A stretch of DNA of 47,150 nt from Faecalibacterium sp. An122 (GTDB lineage Bacteria > Bacillota > Clostridia > Oscillospirales > Ruminococcaceae), in contig NZ_NFLL01000021.1 of the NCBI RefSeq assembly GCF_002160895.1, positions 1 through 47,150 on the forward strand, given 5' to 3'. The notes under the pieces are model-generated. The model was not told the DNA's origin, did no database searches, and was given only the letters and a program-made list of their open reading frames with translations. The translations under genes were made by a program, and so were the position numbers. Every line of letters begins with the position of its first letter. The stretch's first letter is position 1. Shown here in pieces: positions 8,065 through 16,642 of the stretch.

Positions 8065-10491
8065 ATGGCTCTTTGGGATAAACTCAGCGGCAAGATGAAG
8101 GAAACCATTGTCAAAGGAGTTACCCTGGCGGGCATTACAGTGACCAGCATTACCTCGGTTGGGGCAGGCGTGGAACAACAGCAGCAGTTGGATCAGATGG
8201 AAGACTCAAGCAGAGATCCGGTCTCTATCGAGAGGCTGCTTCAGGATGCACCCATTAAGACCAGTATGGAAGCTTTCAATGAGATGGATGACCTGATGGG
8301 TCAGTCCGAGCGCCAGCAGGAGATCGAGGAGGCTACAGATCCCAGGCTGAAGGCGGCGATGTTTAGTGCTGGAGCCGAGGGACCCAAGGGTGCCGGCGAC
8401 GGTATCCCTGGCAAAGATCCGGGTCCGGTGCAGACAGAGTCCGGAGACTATTATTTCACCGGAACAGCCGAAGCTAATTTGAAGTATGGCAGCGGCGGTA
8501 TCCAGCAGTGTTTCATTCAAAACGCTTATGAGCTGAAAAAAGAGCATCCCGCAGCTGGCAATGGGCGGCTGATCGAGGTGGACCGTGAATACGAAGATCC
8601 AGATTTTGCCCAGAGAAACGGCCAGCCCGACGGGGTGACAAGTCACCAGTTCGGGTCCACCCATGCCACGGTGGATCACCGTCCCCTGACAGCGGAGGGG
8701 AAGGCGGAGATGGCTCAGCTGGATACTTCAACTCCGATGGAGGAAGGAAAATCCATCCAAAGTCTGGATGTGGAGCAAAACCCGGACACGGCGTATCTAG
8801 ACGAAAATACCATCGACGCCCGGGGCCTGAACCGGGAAGGGGCTGATGTGAAAAAAGAAGCCTGGATTCGGCCATTCAGCAATCAGGAAGACGACAAGCT
8901 GGAGCCGGACGGATGGAAGAACCCGGAACAGCTGAAGGACGGGCAGACATTCTATCAGTTGAGCGTAGACGGTGATACCACAAGCAGTTATTTTGTGACG
9001 GAAGATGTGGTGGACAGCTGCCGCAAAGAAGACGGCACAGTGGATTTCAACCAATTGAGGGATGGCTTGCAAATTCCTCAGGGAGAGCAGAAAAACTGCC
9101 TTGTAAAATATGTGTACCGGACAGGGCGGGAATCATCGAATCAGGATAAGAGTGAGTCTGATAAGGTATATGCAGATCCTCCAGACCACAAAAACCTGTT
9201 GGGTTCCAATGACAAAAACAATCATAACAGCGATGGCCTAAAAAATCATGATGGTCCTGAAAACAAATCGGATAAAGACGGAAAAAACACAGATGTCACC
9301 AAAATCGGGGATGAAAACCAGAGTAAAGTTGCTGCCCGAGAGTCTGGTTTGAACGAGAAAAGGGAAACCGAGGCCAGGCAGACGACACAGACCGGAAACA
9401 TTCAGGAGGACGGGAGCCGGAACGTGAGAGCTGAGGACCCGAACAAAGATGAGGTCAAAACCCGCCAGACTGACCCGAATCAGGAGAATAAAACCGAGAC
9501 CGAACAGACGACGCAGACTGGAAACGTTCAGGAGGACGGGAGCCGGAACGTGAGGGCTGAAGATCCGAACAAAGATGAGGTCAAAACCCGCCAGACTGAC
9601 CCGAATCAGGAGAATAAAACCGAGACCGAACAGACGACACAGACCGGAAACATTCAGGAGGACGGGAGCCGGAACGTGAGAGCTGAGGACCCGAACAAAG
9701 ATGAGGTCAAAACCCGCCGGACCGACCCAAGTCAGGAGAATAAAACCGAGACCGAACAGACGACGCAGACTGGAAACGTTCAGGAGGACGGGAGCCGGAA
9801 CGTGAGGGCTGAAGATCCGAACAAAGATGAGGTCAAAACCCGCCAGGCCGACCCAAGTCAGGAGAATAAAACCGAGACCGAACAGACGACGCAGACTGGA
9901 AACGTTCAGGAGGACGGGAGCCGGAACGTGAGAGCTGAGGACCCGAACAAAGATGAGGTCAAAACCCGCCAGGCCGACCCAAGTCAGGAGAATAAAACTG
10001 AGGCCGGGCAAACAGCCCTGACAGGAAAACCCCGTGCAGAGGACCCAACCAAAGTCCAAGCTGTAGGTCGGCAGGGTCTCTGGAACAAGAATGCCAAAGC
10101 TGAGGATCTGGACAAGGATAAAGACAAGGTTGCAGCACAGCAGACCGGCCAAAGCGAGAATCAGGAAACAGAAAACACAAATCAAAAGACGGGCCTTCCG
10201 GCGGTGCAAACCAATACCAATCTTCCGGCCTTGTGGGAAAAACCTTCCACCGGCCAGGAGAAGAACGAGAATCAGACAAACAAAGCGGCTAAGGAGGGAG
10301 ACCGGCACGAATGGGAGAAGCCGGGCGCTGAAAAATCCGGGGCGATGGAAGACAAGCCATCAAACACCAAAACAACTGACAAGCAGGAAACCCATTCCAC
10401 CGGTTCCACGCAGAAGGACAATCAGGGAAAGGAGCAGCCGACGTCTTCCGGCGGACAGAACAGAGACGATGATGGAGGATATCATCTATGA
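8065..10491 (+). CDS. Large acidic repeat protein, first gene of a novel-looking operon
   Basis: 808 residues. It begins MALWDKLSGKMKETIVKGVT and has a weak hydrophobic stretch at about 14-36 that could be a signal or anchor. Residues about 100-350 form the only region with folded-domain character (SGDYYFTGTAEANLKYGSGG, later FYQLSVDGDTTSSYFVTEDV); I do not recognise it. From about 360 to the end the protein is hydrophilic and low in hydrophobic residues, with five near-perfect 42-residue tandem repeats (about 439-648) built on TGNVQEDGSRNVRAEDPNKD, followed by degenerate repeats. The ribosome site is weak (AAGGTGA). The stop overlaps the ATG of the VirD4-like ATPase gene by 4 bp, so the two are probably translationally coupled. 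It could be a surface or stalk protein handled by that ATPase; this is inference. Confidence 0.65.
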   Translation: MALWDKLSGKMKETIVKGVTLAGITVTSITSVGAGVEQQQQLDQMEDSSRDPVSIERLLQDAPIKTSMEAFNEMDDLMGQSERQQEIEEATDPRLKAAMFSAGAEGPKGAGDGIPGKDPGPVQTESGDYYFTGTAEANLKYGSGGIQQCFIQNAYELKKEHPAAGNGRLIEVDREYEDPDFAQRNGQPDGVTSHQFGSTHATVDHRPLTAEGKAEMAQLDTSTPMEEGKSIQSLDVEQNPDTAYLDENTIDARGLNREGADVKKEAWIRPFSNQEDDKLEPDGWKNPEQLKDGQTFYQLSVDGDTTSSYFVTEDVVDSCRKEDGTVDFNQLRDGLQIPQGEQKNCLVKYVYRTGRESSNQDKSESDKVYADPPDHKNLLGSNDKNNHNSDGLKNHDGPENKSDKDGKNTDVTKIGDENQSKVAARESGLNEKRETEARQTTQTGNIQEDGSRNVRAEDPNKDEVKTRQTDPNQENKTETEQTTQTGNVQEDGSRNVRAEDPNKDEVKTRQTDPNQENKTETEQTTQTGNIQEDGSRNVRAEDPNKDEVKTRRTDPSQENKTETEQTTQTGNVQEDGSRNVRAEDPNKDEVKTRQADPSQENKTETEQTTQTGNVQEDGSRNVRAEDPNKDEVKTRQADPSQENKTEAGQTALTGKPRAEDPTKVQAVGRQGLWNKNAKAEDLDKDKDKVAAQQTGQSENQETENTNQKTGLPAVQTNTNLPALWEKPSTGQEKNENQTNKAAKEGDRHEWEKPGAEKSGAMEDKPSNTKTTDKQETHSTGSTQKDNQGKEQPTSSGGQNRDDDGGYHL
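9379..10008 (+). repeat. Five tandem 126-bp repeats inside the 808-residue protein gene
   Basis: Units start at 9379, 9505, 9631, 9757 and 9883 and keep the reading frame (42 codons each). Silent differences alternate: units 1 and 3 carry ACACAGACCGGAAACATT, while units 2 and 4 carry ACGCAGACTGGAAACGTT, with linked differences further on. This suggests that a two-unit block was duplicated. A degenerate sixth unit begins at 10009. Confidence 0.95.
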
Positions 10492-11786
10492 AGAAAATTG
10501 AAGTATTTGATGGCAACGAGCTGCGGGATCTGCCGGTGGAATACCCAGTGCAGATACCTCGCTGCACCCTTTACGGTCAGGACCGGCGGGGCGGACAGGT
10601 GGTTGTCCCGCTGGACGATGAACTGCTCAGCCGCCACATCATGCTGTTGGGCGGCATCGGCACCGGTAAGACAAATGCCTTTTATCAGGTGGTCAGCCAG
10701 CTGCGCCGGGGAATGACCGACCAGGATGTTATGATTGTGTTCGACACCAAGGGCGATTTTTACAATGCCTTTTATCGAAAAGGCGATGTGGTCATCAGCA
10801 ATGATTCTACGGCCTGTGGACCCGATGGACCGGATTACTGGAACCTGTTCAACGAACTGGAAGAGGGCGAGGACATGGAGGTGGCCATCAATGAGATATC
10901 TAAAACCCTCTTTGCCCAGCGGCTGAAAAACACCACACAGCCCTTTTTTCCAAATGCTGCAAAAGATCTGTTCGGTGCGGTGCTGACACATTTTTCGCGG
11001 AATAGAGAAAGATTCTATTGCGACAACCTGGCCCTGCGCCAGTTTATGGACGCTATGCCTACCCCACAGCTGCGAGAAATGCTGAATCAACACGATGACC
11101 TGCGGTCTATGAGCAGCTATATCTACGACGACAAATCCGGACAGACGCAGGGCGTACTGTCCGAGCTGCAGCAGCAGGTTCGGGAACTGTTCGTGGGCAA
11201 CTTCAAAAAGCGTGGCACTCTGTCCATGCGGGAACTGGTTCGCCGCAAGGGGGGCCGGATGATCTTTGTGGAATACGATCTGAGTGTGGGTGAGACTTTG
11301 ACCCCTATCTACACCCTGCTCTTTGATCTGGCTATCAAGGAGGCTCTCAGCCGCAAAAAAAGCGAGGGAAATGTGTTTTTCCTGGTGGATGAGTTCCGAC
11401 TGCTGCCCAACCTGACCCACATCGATGATGCCGTCAACTTCGGACGGAGCATGGGTGTAAAATTTATGATCGGCATTCAGAACATCGAACAGATGTACGA
11501 GGTCTACGGTCAGGCGCGGGCCCGGAGTATTTTGTCCGGTTTTCTGACCAGCATCTGCTTTCGCGTCAACGATGCTTCCTCCATTGAGTACATCCAAAAA
11601 CTCCACGGCCGCAACCGGAAAAAAGAGGTCTATATGGCCTCGGTCCAAGGCCGTGGTCTGGTCGAAAATGTCCGGGATGCCAATGTGGTGGAGGACTGGG
11701 ACATCCAGCGGTTGGGGATCGGCGAAGCAATCATCGGCCTGCCGGGACGGGAACCCTTCTGGTTCCATTTCCTGAGGGCCAAATAA
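10488..11786 (+). CDS. Soluble VirD4/TraD-like ATPase (type IV coupling-protein family)
   Basis: 432 residues. Walker A is GGIGTGKT at 55-62; Walker B is NVFFLVDEF, near 295-303. Between them are the segments DVMIVFDTKGDFYNAFY and DYWNLFNELEEGEDM, which mark TraD/TraG/VirD4 coupling ATPases that pump DNA or protein through type IV-like channels. The usual N-terminal transmembrane domain is absent, so the protein should be cytosolic or recruited by partners. The start overlaps the previous stop by 4 bp (ATGA). Three zinc-ribbon membrane proteins follow in the same operon. There is no relaxase, VirB4 or other mating-pair gene nearby, so classical conjugation is unlikely. The family call is strong; the transported substrate is unknown. 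Confidence 0.85.
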   Translation: MKKIEVFDGNELRDLPVEYPVQIPRCTLYGQDRRGGQVVVPLDDELLSRHIMLLGGIGTGKTNAFYQVVSQLRRGMTDQDVMIVFDTKGDFYNAFYRKGDVVISNDSTACGPDGPDYWNLFNELEEGEDMEVAINEISKTLFAQRLKNTTQPFFPNAAKDLFGAVLTHFSRNRERFYCDNLALRQFMDAMPTPQLREMLNQHDDLRSMSSYIYDDKSGQTQGVLSELQQQVRELFVGNFKKRGTLSMRELVRRKGGRMIFVEYDLSVGETLTPIYTLLFDLAIKEALSRKKSEGNVFFLVDEFRLLPNLTHIDDAVNFGRSMGVKFMIGIQNIEQMYEVYGQARARSILSGFLTSICFRVNDASSIEYIQKLHGRNRKKEVYMASVQGRGLVENVRDANVVEDWDIQRLGIGEAIIGLPGREPFWFHFLRAK

Positions 11787-11820
11787 AATGCCAGGACACG
11801 AAAAAGAGAGGAGGATCAAG

Positions 11821-13572
11821 ATGCGGTGCCCCAAATGTGGAAATCAAGTGTCGGCAGGGGCGAAGTTCTGCCGGACCTGCGGAGCCAGGCTGATGCCCCT
11901 GCCTGCATCGGAGCAAGCGGCCCCGGCGGCTCTGGCTCCAGTTGCACGGACTCGATTTGGCGGCAAAAAGTGGCTGGCAGCGGTGGTGTTGGTACTGGCG
12001 TTATCGGTTGTGGCGGCCTATCTGCTGCTGGGACGGAAGAAGGGCGATAACATCGACTGCTTTATGGTTTGTGACGGCAACTACGTGCTGGCAGATGTGC
12101 AGAATGACCAGGCTTTCCCACTGGTTCCCAGCATGGGAGAAGCAGCCAGCGTGCTGTTTGGTCCCGATGAGTCCTATGTCTTTTTGTTTATGAGGAATGA
12201 CATCCTCTGCCGGGTGGACTGCGCCGGACTGGAACTGGACCCAGAGGCCAGCAATGCTGGCCAGGTGATGCAGGTGGATACTGGCGTTTTTCAGAACGGT
12301 GTGACTCAGCTGACCGGGGGACGGGCAGTGTATCTCAAAAAGGGAGGAGAGCTATGCTGGTTTGATGGACAAACGGTGACCCGGCTGGCAGGGAACGTGG
12401 TGTCCTATTCTTTGGTGGATGGCGAGAAACTGGTTTATTCCGTGGAGACGGAGAACGGATATATCATCTACTGGGTTCCTCTGGATGGGTCGGAAAAGGC
12501 GGCCCAGCTGACCGGAGAAAATGAAATGGCGTGGCTGTGGAGCTCCTGGGAGGCGGGCCAGCAGGCAGCCTACTCGGTGGAAACGGAGGAGGGCTGGGAA
12601 GCTCTCTATCTGGTAGGTGCCGACGGGGAGCCTCAGCTGGTGAATGACGCTGCCCAAATTTACAACTACGGCGAGATGGGGGATACCCTCTACTATACCG
12701 CTGACACCACAATGCCCTATGATGGCGAGAGTTTCGCTTCTACAGGCATCCTCTGCAGTCTGAAGGATGGCGCTATCACCCAGCTGGCAGAGCGAGTCAA
12801 TAACTATTGGCTCAACGGGGACCAGCTGGTGTATCTGGTGGAGGATGATCTGAACCAGGAGCGGGCCGCGGCTGATTTCAGCATCTCGGATGTCCGGGAG
12901 GACCCTGTCTGCTATCACCGGTGTTTTGTAATGGCGGATGGTCTGCCCACGGTGGAAGTGGATATGGACAATCTGGTAGAGGTCTTGATCCAGGATGGAG
13001 ACGACCGGCCCTGGGTTGACCAGATTATGACCAATGGCACACAGGTCTTTGTGCGGAAGGGTCAGGGAAATATCTATCAGGCCCCTGTGACCGATGGCAT
13101 CGCCACCGGTTTTGTCCAGATGACAGAGGGGTCGAAGTGGATGACGGTCAACGGCGATTCCTTGTACTATACCGACGCTCTGCCCGGAGGACAGAACGAG
13201 GAAGAGTGCAGCCTGTACTGTGCCCGGGACGGAGAGATTGCCTGTCTTTCTGAGAGAGTCAACCCCTGGCAGGTCTGGGTTTATGAGGACGGCACCGTCC
13301 TGGCTATCAGGAACCTGGATACCTCCAGCACTGCCCAGGGCCAACTGGTGATGCTGAACGCCGCCGAAGGGGAAACGCTGGTGGGAGAAAAGGTCAGCGG
13401 CTTCCTGCGGATGGATGAGGAAACGATATTGTATCTATCCGACGGTACTCTCCACCGCTTCCGGAAGGGAGAGAGCGAGGAACTTTGGGGGCAGATAGAA
13501 GGTCTGTGGTGCCGGAACGTCTGCCAGCCAGTCTATGAAAATGACCTGTACTGGATGGAATTGAGTCAGTAA
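11821..13572 (+). CDS. Zinc-ribbon, single-span membrane protein with large extracytoplasmic domain
   Basis: 583 residues. The start at 11821 was chosen because AGAGGAGG lies 7 nt upstream; an ATG at 11788 is open but lacks this. Residues 3-22 form a zinc ribbon (CPKCGN and CRTCGA, two CxxC pairs). A Pro/Ala linker and one transmembrane segment (about 51-71) follow, so the ribbon is cytosolic and about 510 residues are outside. The outer part has repeating short motifs with Asp/Gly and aromatic residues (ESYVFLFMRND, DGEKLVYSVETENGYIIYW, GDTLYYTADT), suggesting a beta-propeller of DUF5050/WD-like type. It may act as sensor or receptor in the operon. No catalytic motif was seen. Confidence 0.7.
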   Translation: MRCPKCGNQVSAGAKFCRTCGARLMPLPASEQAAPAALAPVARTRFGGKKWLAAVVLVLALSVVAAYLLLGRKKGDNIDCFMVCDGNYVLADVQNDQAFPLVPSMGEAASVLFGPDESYVFLFMRNDILCRVDCAGLELDPEASNAGQVMQVDTGVFQNGVTQLTGGRAVYLKKGGELCWFDGQTVTRLAGNVVSYSLVDGEKLVYSVETENGYIIYWVPLDGSEKAAQLTGENEMAWLWSSWEAGQQAAYSVETEEGWEALYLVGADGEPQLVNDAAQIYNYGEMGDTLYYTADTTMPYDGESFASTGILCSLKDGAITQLAERVNNYWLNGDQLVYLVEDDLNQERAAADFSISDVREDPVCYHRCFVMADGLPTVEVDMDNLVEVLIQDGDDRPWVDQIMTNGTQVFVRKGQGNIYQAPVTDGIATGFVQMTEGSKWMTVNGDSLYYTDALPGGQNEEECSLYCARDGEIACLSERVNPWQVWVYEDGTVLAIRNLDTSSTAQGQLVMLNAAEGETLVGEKVSGFLRMDEETILYLSDGTLHRFRKGESEELWGQIEGLWCRNVCQPVYENDLYWMELSQ

Positions 13573-13631
13573 CTGTCCAGAAGGGCCGCAAGATACAACC
13601 AATACAAAGAGACAACAGGAGGAAGAAAATC

Positions 13632-14393
13632 ATGGCTTTTTGCGAACAATGTGGAACCCGTCTGCCGGATTATGCCGTTGAGTGCCCGGTCTGCCATACG
13701 CCGGTGCCGGCTGAGCCTCAGCCCTTTTTCAAGATGGAACCCGACCGGCCTCAGCCCTCTGCCCCGGTCCAGCCGACCTGGGAGGGGGCGACAGTGACTC
13801 AGACCCAGACCAATAAAGCAGAACAGTCTGCTCCGAGGGAAATTCCCAACAGCAATATCAAGCTGTCAGAAAACGAGGAAGTCGTCCGACAGTACCAATG
13901 CAGCAACATCAAGCGGCCTGCTTCCTGCATTGGATACCTGACCGTGACCACCAAGCGGATTCTGTTTGAGGGCAGAAGCTCGGGCAGCCGCATCGCTAAG
14001 GAAGTGGTGCTGGATTCGGTGTCGGGTCTGGACTGCTCTTATGGCACCAATATTCATCTTCGCCGCCTGATTCTGGGCATCATCATTGTTCTGCTGGGGC
14101 TGACAGGAAGATTCAATTCCCTGTTCCAGATAATTGTTATTCTGGTGGGCGTCTATCTGGTCGTTACCAGCTTCCGTAAAACCTTTATGCTGGCTATCTA
14201 TTCTTCCAAGACCAGCAGCAGTCCCATTTCCATTGGTGAAGGCATTCGCTCTCTTCTGGGGAACGAGGCGGTTTACACGCTGGTGAGCGAACCAACACAG
14301 GATACAGACCGGATGCTCAATGAGCTGGGGGCCATGGTGCAGGATCTCCAAACGCTGGGAGACTATGCAGTCACCAAGTGGAAGAAAATCTGA
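13632..14393 (+). CDS. Zinc-ribbon protein with PH-like domain and membrane hairpin
   Basis: 253 residues; AGGAGG lies 9 nt before the ATG. Residues 4-23 form a two-CxxC zinc ribbon (CEQCGT, CPVCHT). After a Pro/Gln-rich linker, residues about 80-140 read like a bacterial PH domain (GYLTVTTKRILFEGRSSGSR, with the usual LTVTTKRI core). Two adjacent hydrophobic spans follow (about 143-160 and 165-180). The C-terminus (about 215-253) is helical. The gene lies 59 bp after the large zinc-ribbon gene. Bacterial PH domains commonly bind partners at the membrane, so a scaffold role beside the ATPase is plausible but unproven. Confidence 0.7.
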   Translation: MAFCEQCGTRLPDYAVECPVCHTPVPAEPQPFFKMEPDRPQPSAPVQPTWEGATVTQTQTNKAEQSAPREIPNSNIKLSENEEVVRQYQCSNIKRPASCIGYLTVTTKRILFEGRSSGSRIAKEVVLDSVSGLDCSYGTNIHLRRLILGIIIVLLGLTGRFNSLFQIIVILVGVYLVVTSFRKTFMLAIYSSKTSSSPISIGEGIRSLLGNEAVYTLVSEPTQDTDRMLNELGAMVQDLQTLGDYAVTKWKKI

Positions 14394-14410
14394 GGAAGGA
14401 TCGTTGAACC

Positions 14411-15400
14411 ATGAAGTGCCCAAATTGTGGTCAGGAACTATCTGATCAGGCCCGGTTCTGCCGCTTCTGTGGACAGAGACTGGAACAAAAACCCACACCC
14501 CAGCCGCCTGAACCGCCAAAACGGTCCGAGCCTGAAATCATTCCACGCTGGCAGCCCCGTGCCGACACCGAAAACAAGACTGGTCTGGGACAGAAGAAAA
14601 TAGTATGGGTGATTGCCGCTCTGGCACTGCTGCTGGTGGTGATTGTGGGAGCACTGGTTTTTCTGATCGGGAAAAACAAGGTGGAATCCAAACAGTCGAG
14701 AGAGGAATCGGCTATATCAATGGAAACTTCCTACGAGGAAGACCAGCTCGACTCCATCCCTGAGAAGTCAGCAGCGTCTGCTGCCTTGGAACCAGAGGCT
14801 TCATCGGTGTTTGAGGTGGAGCCGGAGTGGGGTCAGCAGGAAATTCTGGTGACTCCTTCCGGCGGAGGCACAGCAGTGCTGACCTTGCGCCAAAAGTATG
14901 GGGATGACTGGGAAACCCTCTACACCTGTACCGCAGCCATCGGCCGCAACGGTACCACTACATCTCCCCAGGAGGGAGACGGCAAGACGCCGGCCGGTAC
15001 ATTCCCGGTGGAGTTCTGCTATGGTCTGGAGCAGCCCGAGACTGGCATTCGCTTCATTCAAGTGGGACCGGACAGCGTTTGGGTGGATGACGGGAATTCC
15101 CCTTACTACAACTGTCTGACTACTAAAACCGAGGCTGGGGACGTATCCCATGAGGATACCTACTCCCAGTTCACCCGGGGCTTCTATACCGTCAATATTT
15201 TCTTTGCCAACAACGGAGATGGACGTACTCCCGGTTCCGCCACGCCGGGAGCTGGTTCAGTGCGGGTGTTGGAAGGCTATACCAGGACCCTGGAACCCAC
15301 CAATGGAGACATTAAAATTGCATCGGAGGATATGAATCAGCTGCTGCAGCGGCTGGATGCAAATTATGATCCAGTGGTCACCGTTGTGAGCGGTTCATAA
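14411..15400 (+). CDS. Zinc-ribbon membrane protein with degenerate L,D-transpeptidase (YkuD-like) domain
   Basis: 329 residues. Zinc ribbon at 3-22 (CPNCGQ, CRFCGQ), Pro-rich linker, one transmembrane span (about 64-87), acidic linker, then an external domain from about 135. That domain carries GDGKTPAGTFPVEFCYGL, a hallmark of the YkuD/ErfK L,D-transpeptidase fold, and ends IASEDMNQLLQRLDANYDPV, as in the family. The family catalytic pair normally reads FLH, then 12 residues later TxGC. Here the same places read VLE (Glu288) and TNGD (Asp300). Both catalytic residues are therefore replaced, which suggests a pseudo-enzyme that binds peptidoglycan or a partner. It is the last gene of the operon, followed by a strong terminator. 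Confidence 0.75.
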   Translation: MKCPNCGQELSDQARFCRFCGQRLEQKPTPQPPEPPKRSEPEIIPRWQPRADTENKTGLGQKKIVWVIAALALLLVVIVGALVFLIGKNKVESKQSREESAISMETSYEEDQLDSIPEKSAASAALEPEASSVFEVEPEWGQQEILVTPSGGGTAVLTLRQKYGDDWETLYTCTAAIGRNGTTTSPQEGDGKTPAGTFPVEFCYGLEQPETGIRFIQVGPDSVWVDDGNSPYYNCLTTKTEAGDVSHEDTYSQFTRGFYTVNIFFANNGDGRTPGSATPGAGSVRVLEGYTRTLEPTNGDIKIASEDMNQLLQRLDANYDPVVTVVSGS

Positions 15401-15406
15401 AAGAAC

Positions 15407-15448
15407 AAAAAGATCCCCAGCCTGTATGGGTAGGCTGGGGATCTTTTT
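15407..15448 (+). terminator. Strong rho-independent terminator closing the five-gene operon
   Basis: AAAAAGATCCCCAGCCT (15407-15423) pairs perfectly over 17 bp with AGGCTGGGGATCTTTTT (15432-15448) around an 8-nt loop. It starts 7 bp after the stop at 15400. The A and T runs on either side allow bidirectional action. Confidence 0.92.
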
Positions 15449-15528
15449 GAATGTACAAAATGTTGGCTTGGATGCTGTTTTTGGGGATTTAAGGAAAAGT
15501 GCAGGCATGGGGTGCGCAGTAGCTCTCT

Positions 15529-15675
15529 TTATCTCTGTGAAACACCCCGCTCCCACTTGCTGACGGCCTTGTCGGACACAAAGAGCGTCTCGGCCAGCTG
15601 GCGCTGGGTGAGACCCTTTTCCCGGCGGAGGGCGGCGAGAAACCCGCCGAAGGCATCTTTATCCAGTTGGTACAT
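15529..15675 (-). pseudogene. Truncated Xre-family HTH regulator remnant
   Basis: 48 residues from the ATG at 15675 to the TAA at 15531-15529. The product is one HTH_3 domain (FLAALRREKGLTQRQLAE, then LFVSDKAVSKWERGVSQR) that stops right after the recognition helix. In full-length relatives SKWERG is followed by the rest of the domain and a C-terminal region. AGGTGG lies upstream of the ATG at reasonable distance. The truncation, and the position exactly where base composition shifts from the AT-richer island to GC-rich chromosome, suggest a remnant left by rearrangement. Confidence 0.7.
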
Positions 15676-15977
15676 GCAATCCACCTCGTTTTCCGTTGTT
15701 TGCTGGCCTCACTCTAGCAGCCGGCGCCGGACTTGTCAATCGACGGACGGCAGAATGGACGGAGATGCGATAAAAAGCGGGCAAAAAGGGCCGCGCACAG
15801 GGACGCCGATCCCGGGCGAAAAGCGCGGCGGAAGCCTCTCTGTGGGCGAAACTTTGCGTATGTTTCCGAGGGCCCCTGTCTCCCCGGCAGGATGGCCGCC
15901 GGCTATGTCCGGGCATCCAGTCCAGAAGGATGAGCGGCCTGCGCCGAAGCAGCCGCCGGGGCGTATGTGCTGGCATG
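15676..15977. other. Intergenic region without recognised gene
   Basis: About 300 bp of GC-rich sequence between the Xre remnant and the terminator of the kinase-like gene. Open frames on both strands here have no ribosome site and no protein-like features. Confidence 0.5.
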
Positions 15978-16004
15978 AAAAAAGACCCGCCGGAGCGGGC
16001 CTTT
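15978..16004 (-). terminator. Rho-independent terminator of the MATE/kinase pair
   Basis: Read on the minus strand: GGCCCGC, loop TCCG, GCGGGTC, then TTTTTT. It lies 36 bp beyond the stop of the kinase-like gene at 16040. Confidence 0.85.
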
Positions 16005-16039
16005 TGAGACGAACGGTTCTTTTCGGGGCCAGGCTGCCG

Positions 16040-16642
16040 TCACAGCCCTTCCAGGTAGCCCTTCAGCAGGGGGACGATCTGCTTGATGGAGACGTGGGTG
16101 GTGTTGATGCACAGGTCGTAGTTTTCCTTCTGGCCCCAGCCGGTCTCGGCGAACAGGCGGTAATAGCTGGCACGGGCCTTGTCGATCCGGCGCATCTGGC
16201 GGAGAATGTCTTTCTCGGTGGTGCGGGGGTCGGTCTCCCGCTCCAGGCAGCGCTGCAGCTTGGCCTGTTCCTCGGCGTAGACGAACAGCCGCAGGGGGTG
16301 ATAGTCCCGCAGGATCACGTCGGCGCAGCGGCCCACGATGATGCAGCTGGAACATTTCCGGGCGATGTCCAGAAGGGTGTTGCGCTGGGCGATGAGCAGG
16401 TCGGTGGCGGTCTGGGGGATGGGCTGGACGCAGGAGAAGCTCTTGCCGATGGTCAGGGGATACTGCAAAAGATAGTTTTGCTCCAGGGTTTCCCGGACGT
16501 AGTCCTCGTGGAAGCCGCCCTTCTGGGCGATGGCGGTGAGGATTTCCCGGTCGTAGTAGACGATGCCCATGGCGTCGGACAGGCGCTTGGCCAGTTCCCG
16601 GCCGCCGCTGCCGAATTCGCGGCTGATGGTAATGATTTTCAC
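16040..16642 (-). CDS. Cytidylate kinase-like family protein
   Basis: 200 residues. The start is the GTG at 16642, preceded by AAAGGAGG at 7 nt; the frame upstream is only shadow of the MATE gene. The N-terminus KIITISREFGSGGRELAKRL holds the nucleotide-binding loop (SREFGSGG) of the cytidylate-kinase-like family (Cmk-like P-loop kinases common in Clostridia). Later segments CIIVGRCADVILRD and LRLFVYA fit the same fold. The true substrate of this family is not established and it differs from the housekeeping Cmk. The start overlaps the MATE stop by 4 bp (GTGA), implying translational coupling. Confidence 0.85.
   Translation of the reverse strand: MKIITISREFGSGGRELAKRLSDAMGIVYYDREILTAIAQKGGFHEDYVRETLEQNYLLQYPLTIGKSFSCVQPIPQTATDLLIAQRNTLLDIARKCSSCIIVGRCADVILRDYHPLRLFVYAEEQAKLQRCLERETDPRTTEKDILRQMRRIDKARASYYRLFAETGWGQKENYDLCINTTHVSIKQIVPLLKGYLEGL

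Noticed and set aside
9379-10008. CRISPR array
   Set aside because: The 126-bp units are directly adjacent, in frame and coding, with no unique spacers.
8065-15400. Conjugative element because of the VirD4/TraD-like ATPase
   Set aside because: No relaxase, VirB4, VirB6 or integrase gene and no attachment site seen in the flanks.
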